DNA of 64,000 nucleotides from Flavobacterium alvei (GTDB taxonomy: Bacteria; Bacteroidota; Bacteroidia; Flavobacteriales; Flavobacteriaceae), in the NCBI RefSeq assembly GCF_002920895.1, contig NZ_PQVG01000002.1, positions 434,001-498,000 of the forward strand, given 5' to 3'. The position numbers were made by a program, and so were the translations under genes. This document shows positions 35,359 through 44,852 of this stretch, piece after piece. Numbering within the stretch: position 1 is the stretch's first letter; every line of letters begins with the position of its first letter. Under the pieces are notes generated by a model, which saw nothing but the letters and a program-made list of their open reading frames with translations, did no database searches and was not told where the DNA came from.

Positions 35359-37716
35359 ATGAATTCTAAGAAAAAGTGGCCTAATTTTATCAGTTGGTTT
35401 CTAGAAAGACCTAAAAAAACTGGATATATATTGTCCCTAATTCTTAATGTATTGGTAATTCTGATTTGTTTTCAACGCTATCATATGTTGAAAGAAGACC
35501 AGGAAAGGGAAATGAAGGCTGTTTCAGATAAAATTTATGAAAATATCGAGCAGTCTCTTAAAAACTGCCAAGCCACATTGGTCTTGCTCGCATTTACCAT
35601 CAATGACAATGGTATTCCCCAAAACTTCGATAGGGTTAGCAAGCAGTTAATAAAGACAAACCCTATTATCAGTGTGTTGCAAGTAGATCCAGATGGAATC
35701 ATAAAGTACATCCATCCTATGCAAGGCAACGAGAAAGCTCTAAACATAAATATTTTAGATTCAGAATCCCATAAAAAAGAGATCTACAATTCAATTAAAA
35801 CTAAAAAAATATACTTTGCAGGTCCGTTAAAATTGAAACAGGGCGGAATGGGTATTTTGGGTTGGCTTCCCGTTTACAAAGACAATAAATTCTGGGGATT
35901 TACTACTGCCATCATAAAGTTGGAAAACTTGTTAAAAGCATCGGGAAGCAATTCTATTGATCATACTGAGTATGAATTCCTGTTTTCAAATAAAAACCCA
36001 AAAACGCATCGAGAAGAATTTTATTTTTCCACAAGAAAAAAATTAACAGAAACCAACTATATATCCAAAAAAATACCCAATAGTAATTGGACAATTTATT
36101 TAGTTGAAAAAAAACATTCTGATATATACCTACCCATTTTAATAGTAGGTAGTTTAGGCATATTAATTGGCATATTATTAGGTTTGCTTACGATGAGACT
36201 ATTAAAAGCGCCTGAAACATTAAATATTTTATTAAAAGATCAAGAAACAAAACTCCTGAAGAATGAATTGAAGTTCAAGACTATTTTTGATCAAGCCACC
36301 ATAGGCTTTGCCATTTTAGATGCCTATACAGGCAGTTTTAAAGAAGCCAACAAGAAATATTGTGAAATGTTGGGCTATACCTTCGAGGAAATCAAAGAAA
36401 AAGGTATTGCCAACTTGACCCATCCAGATGATATAGAAACCAGCTTGCTTAATCTAAAAAATCTTGAAGAAGGCAAAGTTCAGGAATACTCTTCAGAAAA
36501 AAGATATATAACCAAGTCAGGAAAGACTATTTGGGTAAATTTGAATGTTTCGCCACTTTGGGAAAATCACGAAAAACCTACTTCCTTTATTGCTTTCATA
36601 AAAGACATTACACAAAAGAAAGAAGCCGAGGAGTTAGTAGTAAAAAGTCAATCCCAATTTAAATCCCTTATCGACACCATAGACGGGATTGTTTGGGAAT
36701 ACAACATTGAAACTTCCACTTCCACTTTCATAAGTAAAAAAATAGAAAGCATTTTAGGATACACCGCAGAAGAATATATAAGTTGTCCTACTTTCTGGGA
36801 AGACCATATCTATACCGAAGATCGTGAGTTTGCTTTAAGAATATCTACCATAGTAAACAAAAAATACACTAATTATGATTATGAATACCGAATGGTTACC
36901 AAAAAAGGTAAGATTATCTGGATCAGGGATATTGTGAATTTTGTCTATGAAAATGGTAAAGCCGTAATGTCTAGAGGAATCATGATTGACATTACCGTAA
37001 TGAAAGAAGCCGAGAAAGATTTAAGCAACTCCTTTCATTTGGTTTCAGAACAAAACAAAAGATTATTGAATTTCTCCTATATCATTTCACATAATTTAAG
37101 ATCTCATACCAGCAATATAGAGTCAATAATATCGTTAATAGACAATACAGATTCAGAAGAAGAACGCAATGAAATGATGAAATTGTTAAAATCAGTTTCA
37201 AATTCACTAAACGAAACAATGAATCATTTAAACGAAGTAGTCAACATCAATACTAATATCAGCTTGGTCATAGAACCTTTGAATCTTAGCCAATATATTA
37301 ATAAAGTAAAAGAAGTTCTTTCTGAACAAATAAAATTAAGTGAAGCCACTTTTATCATTGAGGTAGGTGAAACTAATTTGGTAAATTATAATTCGGCCTA
37401 TCTGGAGAGCATTCTTTATAATTTAATTTCAAATGCTATTCGATACAAACATCCCAAACGAAAACCAATCATAACCATAAAATTATACAAAAAAAGAAAC
37501 AAAGATGTGATTGAGATTTCAGATAACGGAATTGGAATCGACCTTGAAAAAAATAGTGATAAAATTTTTGGTATGTACAAAACATTCAATAATAATGTAG
37601 ATGCTAGAGGAATCGGATTATTTATTACAAAAAATCAAATAGATTCTATGGGAGGAACTATTATCGTAGAGAGTAAACCCAATATAGGAACAACGTTTAA
37701 AATCTATACCAAATGA
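35359..37716 (+). CDS. CHASE-PAS-PAS sensor histidine kinase (copy 1)
   Basis: A 785-residue membrane kinase. A first membrane helix (about residues 20-39) is followed by a CHASE-like extracytoplasmic sensor (about 45-240, ending in IYFAGPLKLKQGGMGILGW and variable sequence), a second helix (about 253-277), two PAS domains (about 300-420, 430-550) and the kinase core. The phosphorylated His is His578 in SHNLRSHTSNIESI; ATP-binding boxes are NLISNAIRYK, ISDNGIGIDL and GIGLFITKNQ. The H-box lacks the usual proline after LR. The gene overlaps its receiver by four bases. It is a close paralogue of the kinase at 38376. Ligand unknown; CHASE domains bind small extracellular molecules. Confidence 0.9.
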   Translation: MNSKKKWPNFISWFLERPKKTGYILSLILNVLVILICFQRYHMLKEDQEREMKAVSDKIYENIEQSLKNCQATLVLLAFTINDNGIPQNFDRVSKQLIKTNPIISVLQVDPDGIIKYIHPMQGNEKALNINILDSESHKKEIYNSIKTKKIYFAGPLKLKQGGMGILGWLPVYKDNKFWGFTTAIIKLENLLKASGSNSIDHTEYEFLFSNKNPKTHREEFYFSTRKKLTETNYISKKIPNSNWTIYLVEKKHSDIYLPILIVGSLGILIGILLGLLTMRLLKAPETLNILLKDQETKLLKNELKFKTIFDQATIGFAILDAYTGSFKEANKKYCEMLGYTFEEIKEKGIANLTHPDDIETSLLNLKNLEEGKVQEYSSEKRYITKSGKTIWVNLNVSPLWENHEKPTSFIAFIKDITQKKEAEELVVKSQSQFKSLIDTIDGIVWEYNIETSTSTFISKKIESILGYTAEEYISCPTFWEDHIYTEDREFALRISTIVNKKYTNYDYEYRMVTKKGKIIWIRDIVNFVYENGKAVMSRGIMIDITVMKEAEKDLSNSFHLVSEQNKRLLNFSYIISHNLRSHTSNIESIISLIDNTDSEEERNEMMKLLKSVSNSLNETMNHLNEVVNINTNISLVIEPLNLSQYINKVKEVLSEQIKLSEATFIIEVGETNLVNYNSAYLESILYNLISNAIRYKHPKRKPIITIKLYKKRNKDVIEISDNGIGIDLEKNSDKIFGMYKTFNNNVDARGIGLFITKNQIDSMGGTIIVESKPNIGTTFKIYTK

Positions 37717-38117
37717 AAAAAAAGATAATCTGGGTAATAGATGATGATATTATTTATCAAACAATCATCAATAAATTAATACAAAAAATGGAGGTATTTT
37801 CAAACTATTCTTCCTTTATGAATGGAAAAGATGCTATAATTTCTTTGACCAATAAATTAGAAGAAGATAGCAATAATCTACCTGATATTATTTTATTGGA
37901 TATAAATATGCCGATTATGGATGGTTGGGAATTTATTGAGGAAATCAAAAAGATAAAATCAAATATTAAAAAACACATTCAAATTTATATTGTAAGTTCC
38001 TCAATTGCTATCGAGGACAAAGACAAATCAAAAACTTACGCCGAAATTATGGGCTACATACCTAAACCAATTTCTGTAAATGATCTTATGTCTATTGTTT
38101 CTAATGATAATAATTAA
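37713..38117 (+). CDS. Single-domain response regulator, partner of kinase copy 1
   Basis: A 134-residue CheY-like receiver without any output domain. The acidic pocket is IDDD (about residues 8-11), the phosphoacceptor is Asp63 in LLDINMPIMDGWEF, the switch Ser/Thr lies in VSSSIA, and the conserved Lys is in GYIPKPISV. ATGA overlap with the kinase stop implies translational coupling and a dedicated partner. With no DNA-binding region it must act through protein contacts or as a phosphate relay or sink. Confidence 0.92.
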   Translation: MKKKIIWVIDDDIIYQTIINKLIQKMEVFSNYSSFMNGKDAIISLTNKLEEDSNNLPDIILLDINMPIMDGWEFIEEIKKIKSNIKKHIQIYIVSSSIAIEDKDKSKTYAEIMGYIPKPISVNDLMSIVSNDNN

Positions 38118-38375
38118 AAGCAGAATATTTTGTTTAAAGAAATCGTATTTAATCTAACGATAAATCACTTAAAAAAACATCAGCTTTCAACTTCAATAGT
38201 TTTTAATTGAGGGTAAAAAAGACCTATATTATAGCCCTATTTTACTAACTAATGATTTTTTAATTATTAATCAAATATAACAACTCATAGGTATTTACAA
38301 CTGTTTTGGAAAATAATTTAAATACATTTATAAGTAGAATACACTAATTGGCCCCAAACCTACTATACATAAAAA

Positions 38376-41219
38376 ATGAGCACTGAAAAATTATGGTCAT
38401 ACATAACCCGTTGGTTTATGTTTAGACCTAAAACCTCTGGATTTTTACTATTTCTGTTCCTAATGTCTGCCGTAGTAATAATATCTATACAACGGATTCA
38501 AATGACATGTGAGGCTCGGGATAATGAAATGAATGTTAGATTAAAAGATATTCATCAAAATATTGAACAATCTCTTAAAAACTGTTACACCACTACTGTA
38601 TCTTTAGCTCTTTCTATTGATGATGAAGGTGTACCGCAGAATTTCGATTTAGTCGGAAAGAAATTATTACAATCAAATCCTATTGCTAGTGCTATTCAAT
38701 TAGTTCCCAATGGAGTTATCAAGTATATCTACCCAATAAAAGGCAACGAAGCAGCAATGAATCTGGATATTCTAGGATCTAATCATCTCCAAGAAGAAGC
38801 CAAAAAATCTATTGAAACACAAAAAATATATTTTGCTGGTCCTTTGAAATTGGCACAAGGAGGAACAGGCATTGTAGGAAGGCTTCCTGTTTATAATGGA
38901 AATAAATTTTGGGGGTTTTCGGCGGTTGTTATTAAGTTAGAAAACCTTTTAAATGTTCCAGTGATTAATTTAATGGACAAATCCAAATATGAATTCCAGT
39001 TTTCAAAAACAAACCCAATTAGCAATAAAGAAGAGTTTTTTCTTCCTTCAAAAACAGATTTATACAAAAGTTATTACAAATACATCAATATCCCTGATAG
39101 CGACTGGAACCTTTATTTAATTGATAAAAAACCATTTGCAATATACAATGAGATCATTTTTCGCTTTTTTTTAGGTTTAATCATATCAATAGTATTAGGA
39201 GTTTTTACAAGCAAACTCTTGAAAAAACCAAAAGAATTAGAACTTTTGTTAAAAGAACAGGAGGAAAAACTCTTAGGAAATGAAATGAAGTTTAAGTCTA
39301 TTTTTGATCAATCTGCAATAGGTTTTGCTCTTATAGATGCCAATTCTGGAGACTTGATTGAAGCAAACAACAAATTTTGTGAAATGTTGGACTATACTTG
39401 TGATGAGATCAAAGAAAAAGGTATTGTCAGCTTGACCCATCCAGAGGATTTATATAAAAGCACCCTAAACTTCAAAAGGCTTAGAGAAGGAAAAATCAAG
39501 GAGTATTCTGCAGAAAAAAGATACATTACAAAATCCGGAAAACTTATTTGGTTAAATTTGACAGTTTCCCGTCTTTGGGAATCAAACAAAAAGCATTCCA
39601 CAAATATTGTATTTATTAAGGATATCACATTAAGAAAAGAAGCTCTAGCGCTGATTGAAAAAAGCGAAACCCGATTTAAATCTATTTTCGAAAATTCACC
39701 ACTCCCATTATGGGAAGAAGATTTTTCGGCAGTAAAAAATCATCTTATTGAATTGGATTTAATGAACAAAAATCCTGAAATTGTTTATTCTTTTTTTAAT
39801 GAAAATCCTGAAGAATTATACAAATGTATTTCACTGGTAAAAATTATTGATGTTAATAATGAATGTTTAAATCTTCATAAAGTTAAAAACAAAGCATTAT
39901 TATTAGAAAACTTAAACAATTTAATTGATTCAGAATCTTTTGATGCCATAAAACAACAATTGGTTGCTATTTCTCAAAATGTCAAACAATTTAGTATCGA
40001 CTCCAGAATAAAAAATATGAAGGGCCAATATCGTGACATCAATTTAAAATGGAATATAATCGAAGGATACGAAGATTCACTAGAAAGAGTTATTCTATCA
40101 ACGCAAGACATAACCGAAAGAAAAGACTCCGAAAAAGCCATACTCAATTCCCAACAATATATTAAATCACTCGTTGATACAATTGATGGTATCGTTTGGG
40201 AGTATGATATTGAAACTCTAGCTTGCAATTTTATCAGTAAAAAAGTAAAACAAATATTAGGCTATTCAGTAAAAGAATGGATGGAAAGCCCTACTTTTTG
40301 GCAAGACCACATTCATCCTGAAGATCGTGAATTAGCATTAGAATTATCTGATTCTGCAACCAAGCAAAAAACGAATATAGATTATGAATATCGAATGATT
40401 ACCAAAAGTGGTGAAATTGTTTGGATACGAGATATTGCTGGTTTTGTTTTTGAAGGAGACAAAGCTGTAAGCTGCCGTGGAATTATGGTTGACATTACTT
40501 TAATGAAAGAAGCCGAGAAAAATTTGAACCATTCTCTATATTTAGTTACTGAACAGAATCAGAGACTACTGAATTTTTCCTATATCGTTTCGCATAATTT
40601 AAGATCTCACACTAGCAATATTGAGTCAATAATCTCATTAATAGAATCGGCAGAATCAGAAGACGAACGAAATGAAATGATGCATTTGCTGAAATCAGTT
40701 TCCGATTCGCTGGATGAAACCATGAGCCACCTCAACCAAGTTGTGAATATAAATACAAATATAAGTTTAATGACAACACCATTGAGCTTGAACACCTATA
40801 TCACAAAAACAAAAGACATACTTTCTGAACAAATTCATTTAAATGAAGTTTCCTTTATCACAAATTTCCCGGATGATACAGTAATAAACTATAATCCCGC
40901 ATATCTTGAAAGCATAATTTATAATTTAATTTCAAATGCAATTCGCTACAGACATCCTGAGAGAAAACCTGTCATTACAATACAATGTTATAAAGAGAAT
41001 AATAAGGATGTCATCGAAATTTCAGACAATGGTATTGGAATTGATCTAGTCAGAAATGGTGATAAAATCTTTGGTATGTATAAAACATTCAGCAACAATA
41101 AAGATTCTAGAGGAATAGGATTATTTATCACAAAAAATCAAATTGAGGCAATGGGAGGAAGTATTTCAGTTTACAGTGAACCCAATATAGGAACTACATT
41201 TAAAATACATACTAAATGA
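38376..41219 (+). CDS. CHASE-PAS-PAS-PAS sensor histidine kinase (copy 2)
   Basis: A 947-residue paralogue of the kinase at 35359, with the same order: membrane helix (about 21-40), CHASE-like sensor (about 50-245), second helix (about 258-280), then PAS domains and kinase. It is 162 residues longer; the extra block (about 430-590, starting FKSIFENSPLPLWEEDFSAV and ending ILSTQDITERK) lies between the two PAS domains it shares with copy 1 and itself looks like a divergent PAS domain. The phosphorylated His is His740 in SHNLRSHTSNIESI; ATP boxes NLISNAIRYR, ISDNGIGIDL and GIGLFITKNQ are intact. It overlaps its own receiver gene by four bases. Confidence 0.9.
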   Translation: MSTEKLWSYITRWFMFRPKTSGFLLFLFLMSAVVIISIQRIQMTCEARDNEMNVRLKDIHQNIEQSLKNCYTTTVSLALSIDDEGVPQNFDLVGKKLLQSNPIASAIQLVPNGVIKYIYPIKGNEAAMNLDILGSNHLQEEAKKSIETQKIYFAGPLKLAQGGTGIVGRLPVYNGNKFWGFSAVVIKLENLLNVPVINLMDKSKYEFQFSKTNPISNKEEFFLPSKTDLYKSYYKYINIPDSDWNLYLIDKKPFAIYNEIIFRFFLGLIISIVLGVFTSKLLKKPKELELLLKEQEEKLLGNEMKFKSIFDQSAIGFALIDANSGDLIEANNKFCEMLDYTCDEIKEKGIVSLTHPEDLYKSTLNFKRLREGKIKEYSAEKRYITKSGKLIWLNLTVSRLWESNKKHSTNIVFIKDITLRKEALALIEKSETRFKSIFENSPLPLWEEDFSAVKNHLIELDLMNKNPEIVYSFFNENPEELYKCISLVKIIDVNNECLNLHKVKNKALLLENLNNLIDSESFDAIKQQLVAISQNVKQFSIDSRIKNMKGQYRDINLKWNIIEGYEDSLERVILSTQDITERKDSEKAILNSQQYIKSLVDTIDGIVWEYDIETLACNFISKKVKQILGYSVKEWMESPTFWQDHIHPEDRELALELSDSATKQKTNIDYEYRMITKSGEIVWIRDIAGFVFEGDKAVSCRGIMVDITLMKEAEKNLNHSLYLVTEQNQRLLNFSYIVSHNLRSHTSNIESIISLIESAESEDERNEMMHLLKSVSDSLDETMSHLNQVVNINTNISLMTTPLSLNTYITKTKDILSEQIHLNEVSFITNFPDDTVINYNPAYLESIIYNLISNAIRYRHPERKPVITIQCYKENNKDVIEISDNGIGIDLVRNGDKIFGMYKTFSNNKDSRGIGLFITKNQIEAMGGSISVYSEPNIGTTFKIHTK

Positions 41220-41611
41220 AAAAAAAGATAATTTGGATTATTGATGACGATGCTATTTACCAAAAAATCATCGAAAAAATAATTAAAAAATCAGGTGTAA
41301 TTTCTTCACATACTTCTTTTTCAAATGGAAATGAAGCTATCAATACTCTAAAAAATACATTAGAAGATAATAAACAACTTCCTGATATAATTTTATTGGA
41401 TATCAATATGCCTGTTATGGATGGATGGGAATTTATGGAAGAAATAAAATATCTAAAATCTAAAATCGACAAACGAATTATTATATATATGGTAAGCTCT
41501 TCAATTGCTCCTGAAGACAAAAACAAGTCTAAAACCTTTACAGATATTTATAGTTATATACCTAAGCCCGTTTCAGTAAATGATTTAATAGCTATTGTTT
41601 CTAATGAATAA
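41216..41611 (+). CDS. Single-domain response regulator, partner of kinase copy 2
   Basis: A 131-residue CheY-like receiver, a close paralogue of the one at 37713. Acidic residues are in WIIDDDAIY, the phosphoacceptor is Asp62 in LLDINMPVMDGWEF, with switch residues in MVSSSIAPEDK and Lys in SYIPKPVSV. No output domain. Start overlaps the kinase stop as ATGA. Differences from copy 1 are concentrated around residues 35-58 and the C-terminal helix, which could keep the pairs separate. Confidence 0.92.
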   Translation: MKKKIIWIIDDDAIYQKIIEKIIKKSGVISSHTSFSNGNEAINTLKNTLEDNKQLPDIILLDINMPVMDGWEFMEEIKYLKSKIDKRIIIYMVSSSIAPEDKNKSKTFTDIYSYIPKPVSVNDLIAIVSNE

Positions 41612-41633
41612 AAAAGAATTTAGAACCAACTTT

Positions 41634-42035
41634 CTAATTATGTTGCTCTTTAAAAATTCCCAATAAAACTTCCGCTTCAATTACAGGACTTTGGGTCTTT
41701 TTCATCATTTTCAGAATACGATTAGTTACAATTGGGTTCAGTCCCATATCGATTCCTATTTGTTGTATGGCAATTTCTTCTTTTGGATGCAATACTCCAT
41801 CACAGTGCATCAATAAAGCCAAACGATAAAACTGATGAAAACGCTCAAATTCCGATTTGATTACAATAAAGGGCAATTCCTGATGGAATAAATCATCAAA
41901 AACTTCTTTGGTAATCTTCAACTCATCAGCAACAATGGATAAAAACATGTATTCTTTTTTATGCAAACTTCCGTCAATTGTAGCAAAAGCAATCATTTCT
42001 AAAAGTAAACTAATTTTTTCTTCGTAAGTAGGCAT
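41634..42035 (-). CDS. TerB-like protein
   Basis: A 133-residue all-helical protein. It has two acidic repeats typical of the TerB fold: FATIDGSLHKKEYMFLSIVA (about residues 17-36) and MHCDGVLHPKEEIAIQQIG (about 75-93), each with an Asp-Gly and a Glu spaced to bind a metal. The ATG at 42035 is used; a TTG one codon earlier is possible. No other ter genes are near, so tellurite resistance is not implied. Similar proteins are commonly called TerB family tellurite resistance protein. Confidence 0.75.
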   Translation of the reverse strand: MPTYEEKISLLLEMIAFATIDGSLHKKEYMFLSIVADELKITKEVFDDLFHQELPFIVIKSEFERFHQFYRLALLMHCDGVLHPKEEIAIQQIGIDMGLNPIVTNRILKMMKKTQSPVIEAEVLLGIFKEQHN

Positions 42036-42091
42036 CAAATTGTTATTTTTAGCTAAAATATTGTTTTTTATTTAAATCACAAAATCCGGCA

Positions 42092-42898
42092 ATGATACAA
42101 CGATTTACTGTAGTTATAATTTTCTTTATTGCAATAGGAACATCTTTTGCCCAGCAAAGCACCGCTTCAAAACAAGTCTCTACTTTTACTATAGAAGCAC
42201 CACAATTGCATACTACAAAGAAAATTTGGATCTATTTGCCAAAGAATTACAAATCATCCACAAAAAAATATCCCGTGATTTATATGCACGATGCCCAAAA
42301 TCTTTTTGATGCTAAAACTTCCTTTGTAGGCGAATGGAATGTAGATGAAAAACTTGATAGCCTCAATGCACAAGTGATTGTCGTTGGAATTGAACACGGA
42401 AACGACAAAAGAATGGAAGAATTAACACCCTACAAAAACGCTAAATATGGCGGAGGAAATGCAGATAATTACCTTGATTTTATTGTAAAAAACCTAAAAC
42501 CAGCAATTGACACCAAATACAGAACTAAAACGAATGCCCGAAATACAGCAATTATGGGAAGTTCACTCGGTGGATTAGTTTCATATTATGCTATTTTGAA
42601 ATATCCAGAAGTTTTTGGAAAAGCAGGACTATTTTCACCTTCTTTTTGGTTCAATCGAAAGGAGATTATTGAATTAACAAATACGATCCCAAAACTGAAA
42701 ACCAAAATTTATTTTCTTTGTGGCGATAACGAAGGTGATGCTGATATGGTAAATGACCTCAACAAAATAGACGAATTAATTTCAGAAAAACGTTGTGAAT
42801 GTGTGCAATTAACCAAAAAGAAAATCGTCAAAGGTGGTCAACATAACGAAAAATTATGGCGAGATGGATTTGCAAAAGCATATGTTTGGTTGTTTTAA
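42092..42898 (+). CDS. Secreted alpha/beta hydrolase of the esterase D / Fes type
   Basis: A 268-residue protein with signal peptide (FTVVIIFFIAIGTSFAQ). The fold of putative esterases (PF00756) is clear: VSTFTIEAPQLHTTKKIWIY, then VIYMHDAQNLFD, the nucleophile elbow GSSLGG (Ser near 153), and a C-terminal His in VKGGQHNEKLW. Members include iron-siderophore esterases, enterochelin hydrolases and cell-wall acyl esterases. Nothing nearby points to siderophores, so the substrate is open. It is followed by the PBP4 gene after 34 bases. Confidence 0.85.
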   Translation: MIQRFTVVIIFFIAIGTSFAQQSTASKQVSTFTIEAPQLHTTKKIWIYLPKNYKSSTKKYPVIYMHDAQNLFDAKTSFVGEWNVDEKLDSLNAQVIVVGIEHGNDKRMEELTPYKNAKYGGGNADNYLDFIVKNLKPAIDTKYRTKTNARNTAIMGSSLGGLVSYYAILKYPEVFGKAGLFSPSFWFNRKEIIELTNTIPKLKTKIYFLCGDNEGDADMVNDLNKIDELISEKRCECVQLTKKKIVKGGQHNEKLWRDGFAKAYVWLF

Positions 42899-42932
42899 AA
42901 TATCCATTTAAACCATTTATAAATCAAAAAAT

Positions 42933-44261
42933 ATGGTCAAAAAACAGTTGAAAAATCGAGTTTCGACTTTACTAATTTTAGTATTGGTAAGCACAGCTAC
43001 ATTTGCGCAAAAAATACCCCAACGAAAAATCAAAAAATTAATTGAAAAATCAGAAATTCTGAACGAACATTTCACAGGTTTTGTCCTTTTTGACCAAGAC
43101 CAAGGCAAAATGATTTATGAGCAAAATGCAAGTAAACATTTTGTCCCGGCTTCCAATACTAAAATATACACTTTTTACACCGTTTTAAATATGTTGGGCG
43201 ATTCGATTCCTGCGTTGAAATATGTAACCAAAGGCGATTCCTTGATTTTTTGGGGAACTGGAGATCCAACACTAACTTATTCGACATTTAAATCGACTAA
43301 AGTTTTGGATTTTTTGAAAAAATCGGAAAAGAAATTATACTTCGCATCTCATAATTACAAAGGGAATTTTTATGGATATGGCTGGAATTATGACGATTAT
43401 TTAGAAGATTTCCAACCCGAATTGACCGCTTTTCCAGTTGATGGAAATACTGCGAAAGTATATAAAACCGAAAAAGGTGAAGTGACTGTAAAACCTCCAT
43501 TTTTACAACCTTATTTTAAAGTTGACCCCAATTATATCCCTGAAAACTTCCTTATTCATCGGGATTTTTATACCAATCAGTTTACGTATCCAACGACAAT
43601 TGCTAAAACAGGATATCTTCAAGAAATTCCGTTTAAGACCAGTCCTGAACTAACGATTTCGCTTCTGGAAGAAAAAATAAATAAAGAAATTTCGCTTCTA
43701 AACATTACTTTACCTCAGGATTTCAAAATCATTTACAGCGAAAAAACCGATGATGTTTTACGAAAAATGATGCTAGTCAGCGATAATTTTATAGCCGAAC
43801 AATTGCTTTTAGTCTGTTCTTCAACACTATCGAATGATTTATCTACCAAAGTGATCATTGATTATAGCAAAACTAATTTTATGAAAGAATTTGCCAATGA
43901 TATCGTTTGGGTTGATGGTTCGGGTTTATCGCGATATAATTTATTCACTCCAAATACGTCAGTTGCTTTGCTGAAAAAAATCAGTCTTACAATTAATGAC
44001 AAGGAAAGATTGCATAGTTTATTTCCTGCTGGTGGAGTTTCGGGAACACTTAAAAGAGCCTATAAAACAGATGCTGACAAACCATTTGTTTGGGCAAAAA
44101 CAGGAACACTTACCAATGTTTACAATCAGAGTGGTTACATCATTACTCGAAAAGGCAAAAAATTAATCTATTCATTAATGAACAATAATTTTACCCGAAC
44201 CACTGAGGAAATTAGGGATGAAATAGCTAGAATTATCACCAAAATTCACAATGATTATTGA
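42933..44261 (+). CDS. dacB: D-alanyl-D-alanine carboxypeptidase/endopeptidase (PBP4, S13 family)
   Basis: A 442-residue periplasmic penicillin-binding protein with a signal peptide (STLLILVLVSTATFAQ). The three active-site motifs are present: SxxK as SNTK with Ser74, SxN as SDN in VSDNFIAEQLL (about 287), and KTG in VWAKTGTLTN (about 390). S13 enzymes remove the terminal D-Ala or cut peptidoglycan cross-links. Length fits the Bacteroidota type. It may share a transcript with the preceding esterase. Confidence 0.9.
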   Translation: MVKKQLKNRVSTLLILVLVSTATFAQKIPQRKIKKLIEKSEILNEHFTGFVLFDQDQGKMIYEQNASKHFVPASNTKIYTFYTVLNMLGDSIPALKYVTKGDSLIFWGTGDPTLTYSTFKSTKVLDFLKKSEKKLYFASHNYKGNFYGYGWNYDDYLEDFQPELTAFPVDGNTAKVYKTEKGEVTVKPPFLQPYFKVDPNYIPENFLIHRDFYTNQFTYPTTIAKTGYLQEIPFKTSPELTISLLEEKINKEISLLNITLPQDFKIIYSEKTDDVLRKMMLVSDNFIAEQLLLVCSSTLSNDLSTKVIIDYSKTNFMKEFANDIVWVDGSGLSRYNLFTPNTSVALLKKISLTINDKERLHSLFPAGGVSGTLKRAYKTDADKPFVWAKTGTLTNVYNQSGYIITRKGKKLIYSLMNNNFTRTTEEIRDEIARIITKIHNDY

Positions 44262-44311
44262 TTCTCAATTTCAATTAAGGAATAATTTACTTCCAAATTG
44301 CTTTTAAACCG

Positions 44312-44319
44312 TACCTTTG
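44312..44319 (+). promoter_or_regulatory. -7 promoter element (TACCTTTG) of the DUF1456 gene
   Basis: TACCTTTG matches TAnnTTTG, 14 bases before the ATG at 44334. Confidence 0.5.
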
Positions 44320-44333
44320 TAAAAAAATAAAAA

Positions 44334-44792
44334 ATGACAAATAACGATATTTTCAAAAAACTTCGTGTAGCCTTAATGCTTCGTGACGACCAAATAGTAG
44401 AAATTTTAGAATTAGTAGATTTCAGAATTTCAAAAACAGAATTAAGTGCTTTTTTTCGTGCCGAGAATCACGAAAATTATGTGGAATGTGGTGACCAAGT
44501 GTTACGCAATTTCCTAAACGGATTGGTAATTCATTTGAGAGGAACTAAGGAAAATCCAAAAAATCCAAATGATGTTTTGGCCAAACACAAAGCACAAATC
44601 CCTACCAAAGAAGGAAACTCAGATAGACCCGAATTTAAGGCAAAACCCAAAGACGAAGAACGAGCCAGAGGTGACCAAAGCCCTTCTAAAACAAAACCTG
44701 CTCCAAAAAAGAAACCTTTTAAAAAAACTGCTCCAAAAGTGCAAGTGGTGGAGAAAGTAAAATACAATTTCGGGAAGAATAAGAAGTCATAA
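44334..44792 (+). CDS. DUF1456 family protein (YehS-like) with a lysine-rich tail
   Basis: A 152-residue protein. The first about 75 residues are two DUF1456 repeats: NNDIFKKLRVALMLRDDQIV with FFRAENHENYVECGDQVLRN. The rest is a disordered, strongly basic tail (SKTKPAPKKKPFKKTAPKVQ) that is far longer than in E. coli YehS and could bind nucleic acid (inference). Function of the family is unknown. The start is preceded by TACCTTTG at 44312-44319, a good -7 element. Confidence 0.85.
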   Translation: MTNNDIFKKLRVALMLRDDQIVEILELVDFRISKTELSAFFRAENHENYVECGDQVLRNFLNGLVIHLRGTKENPKNPNDVLAKHKAQIPTKEGNSDRPEFKAKPKDEERARGDQSPSKTKPAPKKKPFKKTAPKVQVVEKVKYNFGKNKKS

Positions 44793-44852
44793 GTCAAAAA
44801 CATTCATTACAGCATATTTTAAAACACTTTTTTCAATCTTAACGAAACATTG

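Noticed and set aside
41634..42035. Tellurite resistance system suggested by TerB
   Set aside because: No other ter genes are nearby; stand-alone TerB-fold proteins are common and need not relate to tellurite.
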